From the NCBI RefSeq assembly GCF_019793465.1, contig NZ_JAILYJ010000021.1:41406-105405 (forward strand): a DNA stretch of 64,000 nucleotides. Direction: 5' to 3'. Source of the DNA: Rhizobium croatiense. Its GTDB lineage: Bacteria > Pseudomonadota > Alphaproteobacteria > Rhizobiales > Rhizobiaceae. This document shows, piece after piece, positions 42,868-52,519 of the stretch; position 1 is the first letter of the stretch; each line of letters starts with the position of its first letter. The notes below the pieces were generated by a model that did no database searches, was not told where the DNA came from, and saw only the letters and a list, made by a program, of their open reading frames with translations. The translations under genes were made by a program, and so were the position numbers.

Positions 42868-42892
42868 CCTGCCCTTATCCGGAGGAGATGAT

Positions 42893-44434
42893 ATGGCCGT
42901 CAGCCCGACAACCATGGCCGCCGTGCGCGCTAGCGGCGCAGTTCCGAATGCGGAATATCTGTTGAGCGCCGAAGGCGTTCGCAAGGAATTTCCCGGGGTC
43001 GTCGCACTCGACGACGTGCAGTTCCGGCTGAAGCGCGCCTCCGTGCATGCGCTGATGGGCGAAAACGGCGCCGGCAAATCGACATTGATGAAGATCCTGG
43101 CCGGCATCTACACGCCCGATAAAGGCGATATCCGCCTGAAAGGGATCGAAATCCAGCTGAAATCTCCGCTCGACGCGCTGGAGAACGGCATTGCCATGAT
43201 CCATCAGGAACTGAACCTGATGCCGTTCATGACGGTCGCGGAAAATATCTGGATCCGCCGCGAACCGAAGAACCGCTTCGGCTTCGTCGATCACGGCGTG
43301 ATGCATCGCATGACCGAAGAGCTGTTTGACCGGCTCAATATATCAATCGATCCCGATATCGAGGTCCGGTATCTGTCCGTCGCCAACCGCCAGATGGTCG
43401 AGATCGCCAAGGCGGTTTCCTATAATTCCGACGTGCTGATCATGGACGAGCCGACTTCGGCACTGACGGAGCGCGAGGTCGAGCACCTTTTCCGCATTAT
43501 CCGCGACCTCAGGGCGCAGGGCATCGGCATCGTCTACATCACCCACAAGATGAACGAGCTTTTCGAGATCGCCGACGAGTTTTCGGTGTTCCGCGACGGC
43601 CGTTATATCGGCACCCATGCATCGACCGACGTCACCCGCGACGACATCATCCGCATGATGGTCGGGCGCGAGATCACCCAGATGTTCCCCAAGGAAGAGG
43701 TGCCGATCGGCGAGGTCGTGCTCTCCGTCAAGGATCTCTGCCTCAACGGCGTCTTCAAGAACGTCTCCTTCGAGGTAAGGGCCGGTGAGATCCTCGGGGT
43801 GGCCGGTCTGGTCGGTTCCGGGCGGTCCAATGTCGCCGAAACGCTCTTCGGCGTGACGCCGGCAAGCTCCGGCTCGATCGAGCTCTACGGCAAGCCGGTG
43901 ACGATTTCTTCACCGACCGAGGCCATCCGCAACCGGATGGCGTTCCTGACCGAGGACCGCAAGGATACCGGCTGTCTGCTGATCCTCGATATTCTCGAGA
44001 ACATGCAGATCGCCGTTCTGCAGGACAGATATGTCAAGGGCGGCTTCGTGCAGCAGGGCGCGATCGAGGCGACCTGCGAAGACATGGCAAAGAAGCTGCG
44101 GGTGAAGACGCCCAATCTCTACGAGCGGGTGGAAAATCTTTCAGGCGGCAATCAACAGAAGGTGCTGATCGGCCGCTGGCTGCTCACCAATCCGCGAATC
44201 CTGATCCTCGACGAGCCGACACGCGGCATCGATGTCGGGGCCAAGGCGGAAATTCACCGGCTGGTCACCGAAATGGCACGAAACGGCGTGGCAGTCATCA
44301 TGATCTCATCCGAGATGCCCGAGGTTCTCGGGATGAGCGACCGCATCATGGTCATGCACGAGGGACGCGTGACCGGTTTCCTCAATCGCGATGAAGCAAC
44401 GCAGATCAAGGTGATGGAGCTGGCTGCGCAGTGA
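42893..44434 (+). CDS. CUT2-family sugar ABC transporter, double ATPase
   Basis: 513-residue protein with two ABC domains, as in RbsA/MglA. Domain 1: GENGAGKSTLMKILAG, YLSVANRQMVEIAKA, VLIMDEPTSAL. Domain 2: GLVGSGRSNVAETLFG (degenerate Walker A), LSGGNQQKVLIGRWL, ILILDEPTRGIDVGA. GGAGGAGATG precedes the ATG at 42893. The frame extends 17 codons upstream into the terminator hairpin but that part is noncoding. Confidence 0.94.
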   Translation: MAVSPTTMAAVRASGAVPNAEYLLSAEGVRKEFPGVVALDDVQFRLKRASVHALMGENGAGKSTLMKILAGIYTPDKGDIRLKGIEIQLKSPLDALENGIAMIHQELNLMPFMTVAENIWIRREPKNRFGFVDHGVMHRMTEELFDRLNISIDPDIEVRYLSVANRQMVEIAKAVSYNSDVLIMDEPTSALTEREVEHLFRIIRDLRAQGIGIVYITHKMNELFEIADEFSVFRDGRYIGTHASTDVTRDDIIRMMVGREITQMFPKEEVPIGEVVLSVKDLCLNGVFKNVSFEVRAGEILGVAGLVGSGRSNVAETLFGVTPASSGSIELYGKPVTISSPTEAIRNRMAFLTEDRKDTGCLLILDILENMQIAVLQDRYVKGGFVQQGAIEATCEDMAKKLRVKTPNLYERVENLSGGNQQKVLIGRWLLTNPRILILDEPTRGIDVGAKAEIHRLVTEMARNGVAVIMISSEMPEVLGMSDRIMVMHEGRVTGFLNRDEATQIKVMELAAQ

Positions 44435-44468
44435 TGCGCCGTCTGCAATCGCCCAAGGGAGGTTTGAC

Positions 44469-45494
44469 ATGAGTACCAAGGCAGCAGAGGGCGCGGCTCC
44501 GCTCGCAACCCGGCAACGGCGGCGGCGCTTACCGACCGAGCTCAGCATTTTCCTCGTGCTCGTCGGCATCGCACTCATCTATGAAGCGCTCGGCTGGATG
44601 TTCATCGGCCAAAGCTTCCTGATGAATTCGCAGCGTCTGACGATCATGATCCTGCAGGTCTCCGTCATCGGCATCATCGCCGTCGGCGTCACGCAGGTCA
44701 TCATCACAGGCGGCATCGATCTTTCATCTGGCTCCGTCGTCGGCATGACGGCGATGATCGCGACAAGCTTCGCCCAGTCCTCCACCTGGGGACGGGCAGT
44801 CTTCCCCTCGCTGACCGACCTGCCGGCTCTCGTGCCGATCATGGTCGGCCTGCTGATCGGGGCGGCTGCGGGTCTGGCGAATGGCGCACTCATCGCCTAC
44901 ACGAAAATCCCGCCCTTCATCGCAACGCTCGGCATGTTCGTGTCGGCCAGAGGCGTCGCGAAGTGGTACACCAAGGGACAGCCGGTTTCCGGGATCACCG
45001 AGCAGTTTCACTTCATCGGCACCAAGGCCTGGCCGGTCGTGGTCTTCCTGGTCGTCGCGCTGATCTTCCATATTGCGCTGCGCTACACACGCTACGGAAA
45101 GTTCACCTATGCGATAGGCGCCAACCCGCAGGCAGCGCGCGTCTCCGGCATCAACATCGAGGCGCATCTCGTCAAGGTCTATGTGATCGCTGGATTGCTC
45201 GCCGGCCTTGCCGGCATCGTCACGGCGGCACGCGCTGAAACCGCGCAGGCCAGCATGGGCGTCGGATATGAGCTCGATGCGATTGCCGCGACCGTCATCG
45301 GCGGCACCTCGCTGACCGGCGGCGTCGGCCGCATCACCGGCACCGTCATCGGCACCATCATCCTCGGCGTCATGACATCTGGCTTCACCTTCCTGAGGAT
45401 CGATGCCTATTACCAGGAGATCGTCAAAGGCCTCATCATCGTCGCCGCTGTCGTGATCGACGTCTACAGACAGAAGAAGCGTCGCAAACACTGA
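44469..45494 (+). CDS. CUT2-family sugar ABC transporter, permease
   Basis: 341-residue polytopic permease of the RbsC type: GVTQVIITGGIDLSSGSVVG, IPPFIATLGMFVSARGVAKW, and AIAATVIGGTSLTGGVGRIT. It starts MSTKAAEGAAPL with GGGAGG upstream. Last gene of the importer, followed by a terminator. No kinase or dehydrogenase for the sugar is nearby. Confidence 0.93.
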   Translation: MSTKAAEGAAPLATRQRRRRLPTELSIFLVLVGIALIYEALGWMFIGQSFLMNSQRLTIMILQVSVIGIIAVGVTQVIITGGIDLSSGSVVGMTAMIATSFAQSSTWGRAVFPSLTDLPALVPIMVGLLIGAAAGLANGALIAYTKIPPFIATLGMFVSARGVAKWYTKGQPVSGITEQFHFIGTKAWPVVVFLVVALIFHIALRYTRYGKFTYAIGANPQAARVSGINIEAHLVKVYVIAGLLAGLAGIVTAARAETAQASMGVGYELDAIAATVIGGTSLTGGVGRITGTVIGTIILGVMTSGFTFLRIDAYYQEIVKGLIIVAAVVIDVYRQKKRRKH

Positions 45495-45520
45495 TCTCTG
45501 CCTGCATCATTCGCGATTTT

Positions 45521-45549
45521 ACGGGGGCTTCGGCCCCCGTTTGCGTTTT
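45521..45549 (+). terminator. Intrinsic terminator after the CUT2 importer
   Basis: ACGGGGGC-TTCG-GCCCCCGT followed by TTGCGTTTTC, 27 bases past the permease stop. Confidence 0.85.
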
Positions 45550-45650
45550 CGCGGCGACGGCCGATTTTCAAAAAAAGAGATGGCGAATTCCGTCAGCTTT
45601 TCTATTCTGGCCACTTCATTCGCCCGCCTCGGGGCAGCGCAGGAAGACAG

Positions 45651-46709
45651 ATGCAATTCGTATTTGACGGTCACAACGACGTTCTCCTTCGACTCTGGAC
45701 ACATTCAAAAGACGGCAGCGACCCTATCGCGGAATTTTCGGACGGCACGACGATCGGCCATATCGATGCGCGCCGGGCGAAAGCGGGCGGTTTGTCCGGT
45801 GGTCTCTGCGCCATCTACATTCCCTCGGGCGATCTCGTCTTCGCCGATCCGGATGCCGACGGCCGTTACGTCACGCCGATGGCTGCCCCGCTTGATCCGC
45901 TTCCGTCCCTTGCGATCGCCACCGAAATGGCGGCGATCGCGCTGCGGCTCGACAAGGCCGGTGCCTGGCGTCTCTGCCGCACGGTCAAGGACATCCGCGG
46001 CGCCATGGCGGAGGAGGTTTTCGCCGCCGTCATGCATATGGAAGGCTGTGAGGCGATCGGCGCCGACCTGTCGGCGCTCGAGGTATTCTATGCGGCAGGC
46101 CTGCGCTCGCTCGGGCCGGTCTGGAGCCGGCACAACGTCTTCGGCCACGGTGTTCCCTTCGCCTTCCCGATGTCGCCGGACACCGGGCCGGGTCTCACCG
46201 ATGCCGGTTTTGCGCTGGTACGGGAATGCAATCGCCTCGGCATCCTGATCGACCTTGCTCATATCACCGAGAAGGGCTTCTGGGACGTGGCGAAGACGAC
46301 CGACCAGCCGCTGGTCGCCAGCCACTCCAATGCCCATGCGCTGACGCCGGTCGCGCGCAACCTGACGGACAGGCAGCTCGATGCGATCCGCGAAAGCCGC
46401 GGTCTCGTCGGCATCAATTATGCCACCGCCATGCTGCGCGCCGACGGCCGCTCGGACAGCGATACGCCGATTGCCGACATGATCCGCCACATCGACCATC
46501 TCGTGAACCGCATCGGCATCGATTGCGTGGCGCTCGGATCGGACTTCGACGGTGCCACGATCCCTGAGGAAATCGGCGATGCATCAGGCAATCAGAAGTT
46601 GATTGCTGCTCTCAGGGAGGTTGGCTATGGTGAGGCGGATCTCACGAAACTTGCCCGTGAAAATTGGCTTCGCATTCTCGCACAAGCCTGGCGGGAGGAC
46701 TACGCCTAA
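45651..46709 (+). CDS. Membrane dipeptidase (peptidase M19)
   Basis: 352-residue renal-dipeptidase-like zinc enzyme. Metal ligands: FDGHNDVLL at the N-terminus (His8, Asp10), the bridging Glu in MHMEGCEAIG, His in IDLAHITEKGFWDV and VASHSNAHALTPVARN, and Asp in VALGSDFDGATIPE. It cleaves dipeptides, in other bacteria including D-amino-acid or L-D types. No signal peptide. It is 100 bases upstream of a peptide importer, which suggests uptake and cleavage of peptides together. Confidence 0.93.
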   Translation: MQFVFDGHNDVLLRLWTHSKDGSDPIAEFSDGTTIGHIDARRAKAGGLSGGLCAIYIPSGDLVFADPDADGRYVTPMAAPLDPLPSLAIATEMAAIALRLDKAGAWRLCRTVKDIRGAMAEEVFAAVMHMEGCEAIGADLSALEVFYAAGLRSLGPVWSRHNVFGHGVPFAFPMSPDTGPGLTDAGFALVRECNRLGILIDLAHITEKGFWDVAKTTDQPLVASHSNAHALTPVARNLTDRQLDAIRESRGLVGINYATAMLRADGRSDSDTPIADMIRHIDHLVNRIGIDCVALGSDFDGATIPEEIGDASGNQKLIAALREVGYGEADLTKLARENWLRILAQAWREDYA

Positions 46710-46809
46710 AGCGCGGCGCGCCCCTGGACGCGCCGAGAACGGACAATATTTTTAATGAGGCATGACCGACAAAACGCTTCGTAATCAAACAAGAACAGGG
46801 GAACAGACC

Positions 46810-48450
46810 ATGATGATCACCAAGCTCAGCCACAATTTCCGCCTGCTTTCCGCGGGAGCCGCTCTTTCGGTACTGATGATGACGGCATCCGCCTTTGCCG
46901 AAACACCTAAAGACACGCTGGTCGAGGGTTTTGCCTTCGACGACATCATTACGATGGATCCTGGTGAGGCTTTCGAGCTTTCGACCGCCGAAATCACCAG
47001 CAACAGCTACAACCTGCTCGTCCGTCTCGATCTCGCCGACACATCCAAGGTGAAGGGCGATCTCGCCGAGAGCTGGAGCGTTTCGGATGACGGTCTTACC
47101 TATACGTTCAAGCTCAAATCCGGCCTCAAATTCGCATCCGGAAATCCTGTTACCGCCGAAGACGTTGCATGGTCGTTCGAGCGCGCCGTCAAGCTCGACA
47201 AGAGCCCGGCCTTCATCCTGACCCAGTTCGGTCTGACCGGCGACAATGTTACCGAAAAAGCCAAGGCGACCGATGCCAATACGTTCGTCTTCACGGTCGA
47301 CAAGGCCTATGCTCCGAGCTTCGTGCTCAACTGCCTGACGGCGACGGTCGCCTCCGTCGTCGACAAGAAGCTCGTGCTGGAGCATGTGAAGGCGATAACG
47401 CCGGATGCCGAGCACAAATACGACAATGATTTCGGCAATGAGTGGCTGAAGACCGGCTATGCCGGCTCCGGCGCCTTCAAGCTGCGCGAATGGCGGGCCA
47501 ACGAAGTCGTCGTGCTGGAGCGCAACGACAATTATTACGGCGACAAGCCGAAGCTCAACCGCGTCATCTATCGCTATATGAAGGAAAGCTCGGCCCAGCG
47601 GCTGGCGCTCGAAGCCGGCGATATCGACATCGCCCGCAACCTCGAGCCCGGCGACATCGACGCCGTATCCAAGAACGCCGATCTGGCGACGACAAGTGCG
47701 CCGAAGGGCACGATCTATTACGTCAGCCTGAACAACAAGAACGAGAACCTGAAGAAGCCGGAAGTCCAGGAAGCCTTCAAATATCTGGTCGACTACGATG
47801 CGATCGGCGCGACCCTGATCAAGGGCATCGGCGAGATCCACCAGACTTTCCTGCCGGAGGGCCAGCTCGGGGCGCTTGATGAAAACCCCTACAAGCTCGA
47901 CGTTGCCAAGGCGAAGGAACTGCTGGCCAAGGCCGGCGTCCCGGACGGATTCTCGGTGACGATGGACGTGCGCAACACGCAGCCGGTGACCGGCATTGCT
48001 GAATCGATGCAGCAGACGCTGGCGCAGGCCGGTGTCAAACTAGAGATCATTCCCGGCGACGGCAAACAGACGCTGACCAAATATCGTGCCCGCACCCACG
48101 ATATCTATATCGGTCAGTGGGGTTCGGACTATTTCGACCCGAACTCGAATGCCGATACGTTCACCAGCAATCCCGACAATTCCGATGCCGGCACGGTGAA
48201 GACGCTTGCATGGCGCAACACCTGGGAGGCGCCGGAGCTCGACAAGCAAGCCAAGGCGGCGCTGCTGGAACGTGACGGTGAAAAACGTGCGGCCATGTAC
48301 GAGGACATTCAGAAGAAGTTCCTCGCCAACAGCCCCTTCGTCATCATCTTCCAGCAGACCGAAGTGGCCGGCTATCGCAAGAATTTGAAGGACTTCAAGC
48401 TGGGTCCGAGCTTCGATACCAATTTCGTCGGCCCGATCGCCAAGGAATGA
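46810..48450 (+). CDS. Peptide ABC transporter, periplasmic binding protein
   Basis: 546-residue family-5 (DppA/OppA type) binding protein. The N-terminus has a signal peptide (LSVLMMTASAFAETP), then AESWSVSDDGLTYTFKLKSG, LKFASGNPVTAEDVAWSFER and FKLREWRANEVVVLERNDNY. Ligand may be di- or oligopeptides. The ATG at 46810 (or the next codon) follows AGGGGAA. First gene of a five-gene importer in classical SBP-B-C-D-F order. Confidence 0.92.
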   Translation: MMITKLSHNFRLLSAGAALSVLMMTASAFAETPKDTLVEGFAFDDIITMDPGEAFELSTAEITSNSYNLLVRLDLADTSKVKGDLAESWSVSDDGLTYTFKLKSGLKFASGNPVTAEDVAWSFERAVKLDKSPAFILTQFGLTGDNVTEKAKATDANTFVFTVDKAYAPSFVLNCLTATVASVVDKKLVLEHVKAITPDAEHKYDNDFGNEWLKTGYAGSGAFKLREWRANEVVVLERNDNYYGDKPKLNRVIYRYMKESSAQRLALEAGDIDIARNLEPGDIDAVSKNADLATTSAPKGTIYYVSLNNKNENLKKPEVQEAFKYLVDYDAIGATLIKGIGEIHQTFLPEGQLGALDENPYKLDVAKAKELLAKAGVPDGFSVTMDVRNTQPVTGIAESMQQTLAQAGVKLEIIPGDGKQTLTKYRARTHDIYIGQWGSDYFDPNSNADTFTSNPDNSDAGTVKTLAWRNTWEAPELDKQAKAALLERDGEKRAAMYEDIQKKFLANSPFVIIFQQTEVAGYRKNLKDFKLGPSFDTNFVGPIAKE

Positions 48451-48468
48451 TCCGGCAGGATTGGTCGC

Positions 48469-49539
48469 TTGAGCACCATTGAAACAACACAGGTGGCGGC
48501 ACGGCCCCGAAAGGGCGGTGCCAGCACCCTCGCCAAGGCGATCGGGCGGTTCCTGTTCGCCGCCGTCACGACCTATCTCGGCCTTCTGGCCGTCACCTTC
48601 TTCATCGGCCGCGTCGTGCCGATCGATCCCGTGCTCGCCATCCTCGGCGACCGCGCGCCCACCCATGTTGTCGAGCGTGTGCGCCAGGAAATGGGCTTCA
48701 ATCTGCCGCTCTATGAGCAGTTCTACATCTATGTCAAAGGCGTGCTGTCCGGCGATTTCGGCAATTCGGTGCTGACGACCAACCCTGTGATGGTCGATAT
48801 TCGCCGCGTCATGCCGGCGACGATCGAGCTTGCCACGCTCGGAACGCTGATCGGCGCCTGCGTCGGCGTGCCGCTCGGTGTTCTCGCCGCCGTGCGCCGC
48901 GGCAGCATCGCCGACCAGGTGGTGCGCGTCATCGGCCTGATCGGTTATTCCGTGCCGATCTTCTGGCTGGCGCTGATCTCGCTCGTCATCTTCTATGCGC
49001 AACTGCGCTGGGTGGCCTTTCCCGGCCGCATCGATATCGTCTTCGAATATACGTTCACGCCAATCACCGGCTTCTATCTGCTGGACAGCGCCTGGCAGGG
49101 GCAGTGGGATGTCTTCTATGATGTGTTCCGCCACATCATCCTGCCCGCCTCGCTGCTCGGCTATTTCTCGCTCGCCTATATCAGCCGCATGACCCGCAGC
49201 TTCATGCTGAACGAGCTGTCGCAGGAATATATCGTTGCCGCGCGCGCCAAGGGGCTTTCGGAAACGCGGGTGATCTGGGGCCATGCGCTGCGCAACGCCG
49301 CCGTGCCGCTCGTCACCGTCATCGCGCTTTCCTATGCCGGCCTGCTCGAAGGATCGGTGCTGACCGAGACCGTCTTCTCCTGGCCGGGCATCGGGCTCTA
49401 CATCACCAACTCGCTGCAGAATGCCGATATGAACGCCGTGCTCGGCGGCACGATCGTCATCGGCACGGTTTTCATCGGCATCAATCTTCTGTCCGATCTT
49501 CTCTACCGGACGCTCGACCCGAGGACGCGCAACCGATGA
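48469..49539 (+). CDS. Peptide ABC transporter, permease 1 (DppB type)
   Basis: 356-residue permease. FFIGRVVPIDPVLAILGDRA near the N-terminus; ATPase-contact loop EYIVAARAKGLSETRVIWGH; EGSVLTETVFSWPGIGLYI at the C-terminal end. There is no in-frame ATG until far into the protein, so the likely start is TTG at 48469, with CAGGA nine bases upstream. Its stop overlaps the next start (ATGA). Confidence 0.9.
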   Translation: MSTIETTQVAARPRKGGASTLAKAIGRFLFAAVTTYLGLLAVTFFIGRVVPIDPVLAILGDRAPTHVVERVRQEMGFNLPLYEQFYIYVKGVLSGDFGNSVLTTNPVMVDIRRVMPATIELATLGTLIGACVGVPLGVLAAVRRGSIADQVVRVIGLIGYSVPIFWLALISLVIFYAQLRWVAFPGRIDIVFEYTFTPITGFYLLDSAWQGQWDVFYDVFRHIILPASLLGYFSLAYISRMTRSFMLNELSQEYIVAARAKGLSETRVIWGHALRNAAVPLVTVIALSYAGLLEGSVLTETVFSWPGIGLYITNSLQNADMNAVLGGTIVIGTVFIGINLLSDLLYRTLDPRTRNR

Positions 49540-50471
49540 CGGCTCCCGCCAGCCCATCTCCGACGATGAGCCGCCGCGACTGGCTGCTGTCCGACCAGCC
49601 GCAATCGCGCATGCAGGCGCGTCTCGGCCGCGCCTATGCCACCTGGCGGCAGTTCACCGCAAACCGGCTTGCCGTCGTCGGCCTGCTGATCATCGTGGCA
49701 CTGCTTTTCATCGCCGCCTTCGCCGATATCATCGCCACACACAATCCCGTCGTCGGCGATCTGCGCAATGCCCGGCTGCTGCCGCCGGGAACGGGTGAAT
49801 TCCTGCTCGGCACCGACGACCAGGGCCGCGATATCTTTTCGCGGCTGATCTACGGATCGCGTTTGACGCTGCTGGTCGTCGCGCTCGTCGCCGTCATCTC
49901 GGCGCCGATCGGCCTGATCGTCGGCACCGTCTCCGGTTATGCTGGCGGCTGGGTGGATGCGACGCTGATGCGCATCACCGATATTTTCCTCGCCTTTCCG
50001 AAGCTGGTGCTGGCGCTCGCTTTCGTCGCCGCGCTCGGCCCCGGCATTCAGAACGCGATCATCGCCATCGCCATCACCTCCTGGCCGCCCTATGCCCGCA
50101 TCGCGCGTGCCGAAACGCTGACAGTCCGACGGTCCGACTATATCTCGGCGGTGAGGCTGATGGGCGCCTCGCCGCTGCGCATCATCGTTCGCCATGTCAT
50201 GCCGCTCTGCATTTCCTCGCTGATCGTGCGCGTGACGCTCGATATGGCCGGCATCATCCTGACGGCCGCCGGCCTCGGCTTCCTCGGCTTGGGCGCGCAG
50301 CCGCCGCTGCCGGAATGGGGCGCGATGATCGCTTCGGGCCGACGCTTCATCCTCGATCAATGGTGGGTGGCGGCGATGCCCGGCATCGCCATCCTCATCG
50401 TCAGCCTCGGCTTCAATCTGCTCGGCGACGGCCTGCGCGACGCGCTCGATCCGAAGGAGAGCGGCCAGTGA
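49536..50471 (+). CDS. Peptide ABC transporter, permease 2 (DppC type)
   Basis: 311-residue permease with the N-terminal extension typical of DppC/OppC (RQFTANRLAVVGLLIIVALL), GTDDQGRDIFSRLIYGSRLT, contact loop DYISAVRLMGASPLRIIVRH, and GLGFLGLGAQPPLPEWGAMI. Start overlaps the preceding stop and its stop overlaps the next GTG, so translation is coupled. Confidence 0.93.
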   Translation: MTAPASPSPTMSRRDWLLSDQPQSRMQARLGRAYATWRQFTANRLAVVGLLIIVALLFIAAFADIIATHNPVVGDLRNARLLPPGTGEFLLGTDDQGRDIFSRLIYGSRLTLLVVALVAVISAPIGLIVGTVSGYAGGWVDATLMRITDIFLAFPKLVLALAFVAALGPGIQNAIIAIAITSWPPYARIARAETLTVRRSDYISAVRLMGASPLRIIVRHVMPLCISSLIVRVTLDMAGIILTAAGLGFLGLGAQPPLPEWGAMIASGRRFILDQWWVAAMPGIAILIVSLGFNLLGDGLRDALDPKESGQ

Positions 50472-51301
50472 CGACGCTTCTGACGGTCGACAAGCTCAAG
50501 GTCAGCTACCCCACGCGCACCGGCATGATCGAGGCCGTGCGCGGCGTCTCCTTCACGCTCGGCAAGGAAAGGCTCGGCATCGTCGGCGAATCCGGCTCCG
50601 GCAAGTCGCAGACCGGCCGGGCCATCATGGGCCTGACGCCGAAACACGGCATCGTCACGGCCGACAGGATGGATTTCAGCGGTATCGATCTCCTCAAGGC
50701 CTCGGCCGGGCAACGGCGCAGGCTGCGCGGCAAGCGCATCGCCATGATCCTGCAGGATCCGAAATATTCGCTCGATCCTGTTATGACGATCGGCCGGCAG
50801 ATCTGCGAAACGCTGCGCACCCATGAAAAGGTCGGCAGGGCGGAGGCGCGCGAGCGCGCGCTCGCCATGCTGGAGGCCGTGCAGATCCGCGATCCGAAAC
50901 GCGTGTTCGACCTGCATCCGCACGAAGTTTCGGGCGGCATGGGGCAGCGTGCGATGATCGCCATGATGCTGATCGCCGGGCCGGAGCTGCTGATTGCCGA
51001 CGAGCCGACCTCGGCGCTCGACGTGACGGTGCAGCTCGATGTGCTCAGAATCATGGACAGGCTGGTGTCGGAGCGCGGCATGGGATTGATCTTCATCTCC
51101 CATGATTTGAGACTGGTCTCCTCTTTCTGCGATCGCGTCATCGTCATGTATGCCGGAAAGCTCGTCGAGGAGCTTGCGGCCGCCGATCTCAAACATGCGC
51201 AGCATCCCTATACGCAAGGACTGCTGAACTGCATGCCCGAGATCGGCGCGAACCGCCATCCGCTGCCGGTGCTCGACCGCAGGCCGGAGTGGGCGGCATG
51301 A
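50468..51301 (+). CDS. Peptide ABC transporter, ATPase 1 (DppD type)
   Basis: 277-residue ABC ATPase. Walker A GESGSGKSQTGRA, signature VSGGMGQRAMIAMML, Walker B ELLIADEPTSALDVTVQ. The C-terminal oligopeptide-transporter motif includes HPYTQGLLNCMPEIG. It lacks the usual four-Cys iron-sulfur motif seen in some DppD proteins. Start GTG at 50468, overlapping the preceding TGA; the frame continues upstream in shadow. Confidence 0.92.
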   Translation: MTTLLTVDKLKVSYPTRTGMIEAVRGVSFTLGKERLGIVGESGSGKSQTGRAIMGLTPKHGIVTADRMDFSGIDLLKASAGQRRRLRGKRIAMILQDPKYSLDPVMTIGRQICETLRTHEKVGRAEARERALAMLEAVQIRDPKRVFDLHPHEVSGGMGQRAMIAMMLIAGPELLIADEPTSALDVTVQLDVLRIMDRLVSERGMGLIFISHDLRLVSSFCDRVIVMYAGKLVEELAAADLKHAQHPYTQGLLNCMPEIGANRHPLPVLDRRPEWAA

Positions 51302-52047
51302 GCGCAGCACTCCACGTCGACAATCTCAGCGTCGTCTACGATGAATTTCACGCGCTGAAGGATGTCAGCATCGATGTCGAACGCGGTGAATCCTTCGGTC
51401 TCGTCGGCGAGTCCGGCTCGGGCAAATCCACCTTGCTGCGCGCCGTGGCCGGACTTGCGCCGATCAGCAGCGGCGCAATCCACGTCGACGGCGAAGCATT
51501 GAAAGGCGCAAAGCGCAGCAAGGCCTTCTATCGGCGCGTGCAGATGGTCTTCCAGGATCCTTATGGCTCGCTGCATCCGCGCCAGACGATCGACCGGCTG
51601 CTGCTCGAACCGCTTGCGATCCACGGCATCGGGGACAACGACAGGCGCATCGCGCGGGCGCTCGACGAGGTCGGCCTCGGCAATGGCTTCCGTTTCCGCT
51701 ACCCGCACCAGCTCTCCGGCGGCCAGCGGCAGCGTGTGGCAATCGCCAGGGCGCTGATCGTCGAACCGTCGATCCTGCTGCTCGACGAGCCGACATCGGC
51801 GCTCGACGCCTCGGTGCAGGCGGAAGTGCTGAACCTGCTCGAGCAGATCCGCCGCGACCGAAAACTCACCTTCATTATGGTAAGCCACGATCTCGGCGTG
51901 ATCACCCATATGTGCGACCGGCTCGCCGTGATGCGCAATGGCGCCGTTGTCGAACGATTGAGCTCGCAAGCGCTGGCGGCGGGCGCGGTCCAACAGGACT
52001 ACACGAAAAATTTGATGATCGCGAGCAAAGGGTTTGTCAAAGCCTGA
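51298..52047 (+). CDS. Peptide ABC transporter, ATPase 2 (DppF type)
   Basis: 249-residue ABC ATPase. Walker A GESGSGKSTLLRAVAG, Q-loop MVFQDPYGSLHPRQT, signature LSGGQRQRVAIARAL, Walker B ILLLDEPTSALDASVQ. It is the second nucleotide-binding subunit; its ATG overlaps the preceding stop (ATGA). Shorter than E. coli DppF (~330 residues), lacking the usual long C-terminal tail. Confidence 0.93.
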   Translation: MSAALHVDNLSVVYDEFHALKDVSIDVERGESFGLVGESGSGKSTLLRAVAGLAPISSGAIHVDGEALKGAKRSKAFYRRVQMVFQDPYGSLHPRQTIDRLLLEPLAIHGIGDNDRRIARALDEVGLGNGFRFRYPHQLSGGQRQRVAIARALIVEPSILLLDEPTSALDASVQAEVLNLLEQIRRDRKLTFIMVSHDLGVITHMCDRLAVMRNGAVVERLSSQALAAGAVQQDYTKNLMIASKGFVKA

Positions 52048-52137
52048 AAGGCAATCATTTCAAGCCATTGAAAAGAAACAAGCGGCGCGGGTGTTAAGGA
52101 TAATATTTCGCTAAAAGACGACCATTCAGCTAGACTA

Positions 52138-52165
52138 TTGACAGCTGCCCCGCTTCTGTCATGAT
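52138..52165 (+). promoter_or_regulatory. Candidate sigma-70 promoter for the 61-residue gene
   Basis: Perfect TTGACA, 16 bases, CATGAT (4 of 6 to the -10 consensus), about 45 bases before the start of the small gene. Prediction by eye. Confidence 0.4.
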
Positions 52166-52209
52166 CCTGTTAACGATTGTTAGCTTTCGTGATCGATGGA
52201 GGTCAAGGC

Positions 52210-52395
52210 ATGTTCTTTCTCGGTGGGATGACCATGGGCTACCTCGATCCTCCCGTCAAAGCCGAACGCAAGGAACAGATGACGGTCGCCATGCCTGGGG
52301 AAAAGGACCGGCGCCTGATCGAGACCTCCAACCCGCCGCAGAACGAGAACGCCGTCGAGCGCTCGTTGATCTGGGCATGGCGCACGCTCTGCTAA
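52210..52395 (+). CDS. Small hypothetical protein, 61 residues
   Basis: MFFLGGMTMGYLDPP, then a charged middle (KAERKEQMTVAMPGEKDRR) and IWAWRTLC at the end. The N-terminus is hydrophobic but short, not a clear signal peptide. TGGAGG lies ideally before the ATG at 52210, and there is a good TTGACA -35 upstream. No family recognised. Followed 124 bases later by another small gene on the same strand. Confidence 0.6.
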   Translation: MFFLGGMTMGYLDPPVKAERKEQMTVAMPGEKDRRLIETSNPPQNENAVERSLIWAWRTLC

Positions 52396-52519
52396 GAGCA
52401 GGTTGAATTTTCTCTTCCGCTCCCTCTGGACGGAAATTTATCTCTACCTACCTGATAGAGAATAAGAAATATAACAGCGAGCCGCACAACCGGCCGCACG
52501 AAAACGACGGAGGCGACAT

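Noticed and set aside
48469..48471. Possible frameshift because the DppB-type permease has no ATG
   Set aside because: A TTG with a correctly spaced AGGA and normal N-terminal homology explains the start without any error.
48040..49557. 505-codon minus-strand frame opposite the peptide permease
   Set aside because: Shadow frame; the permease has conserved contact-loop motifs and operon overlaps.
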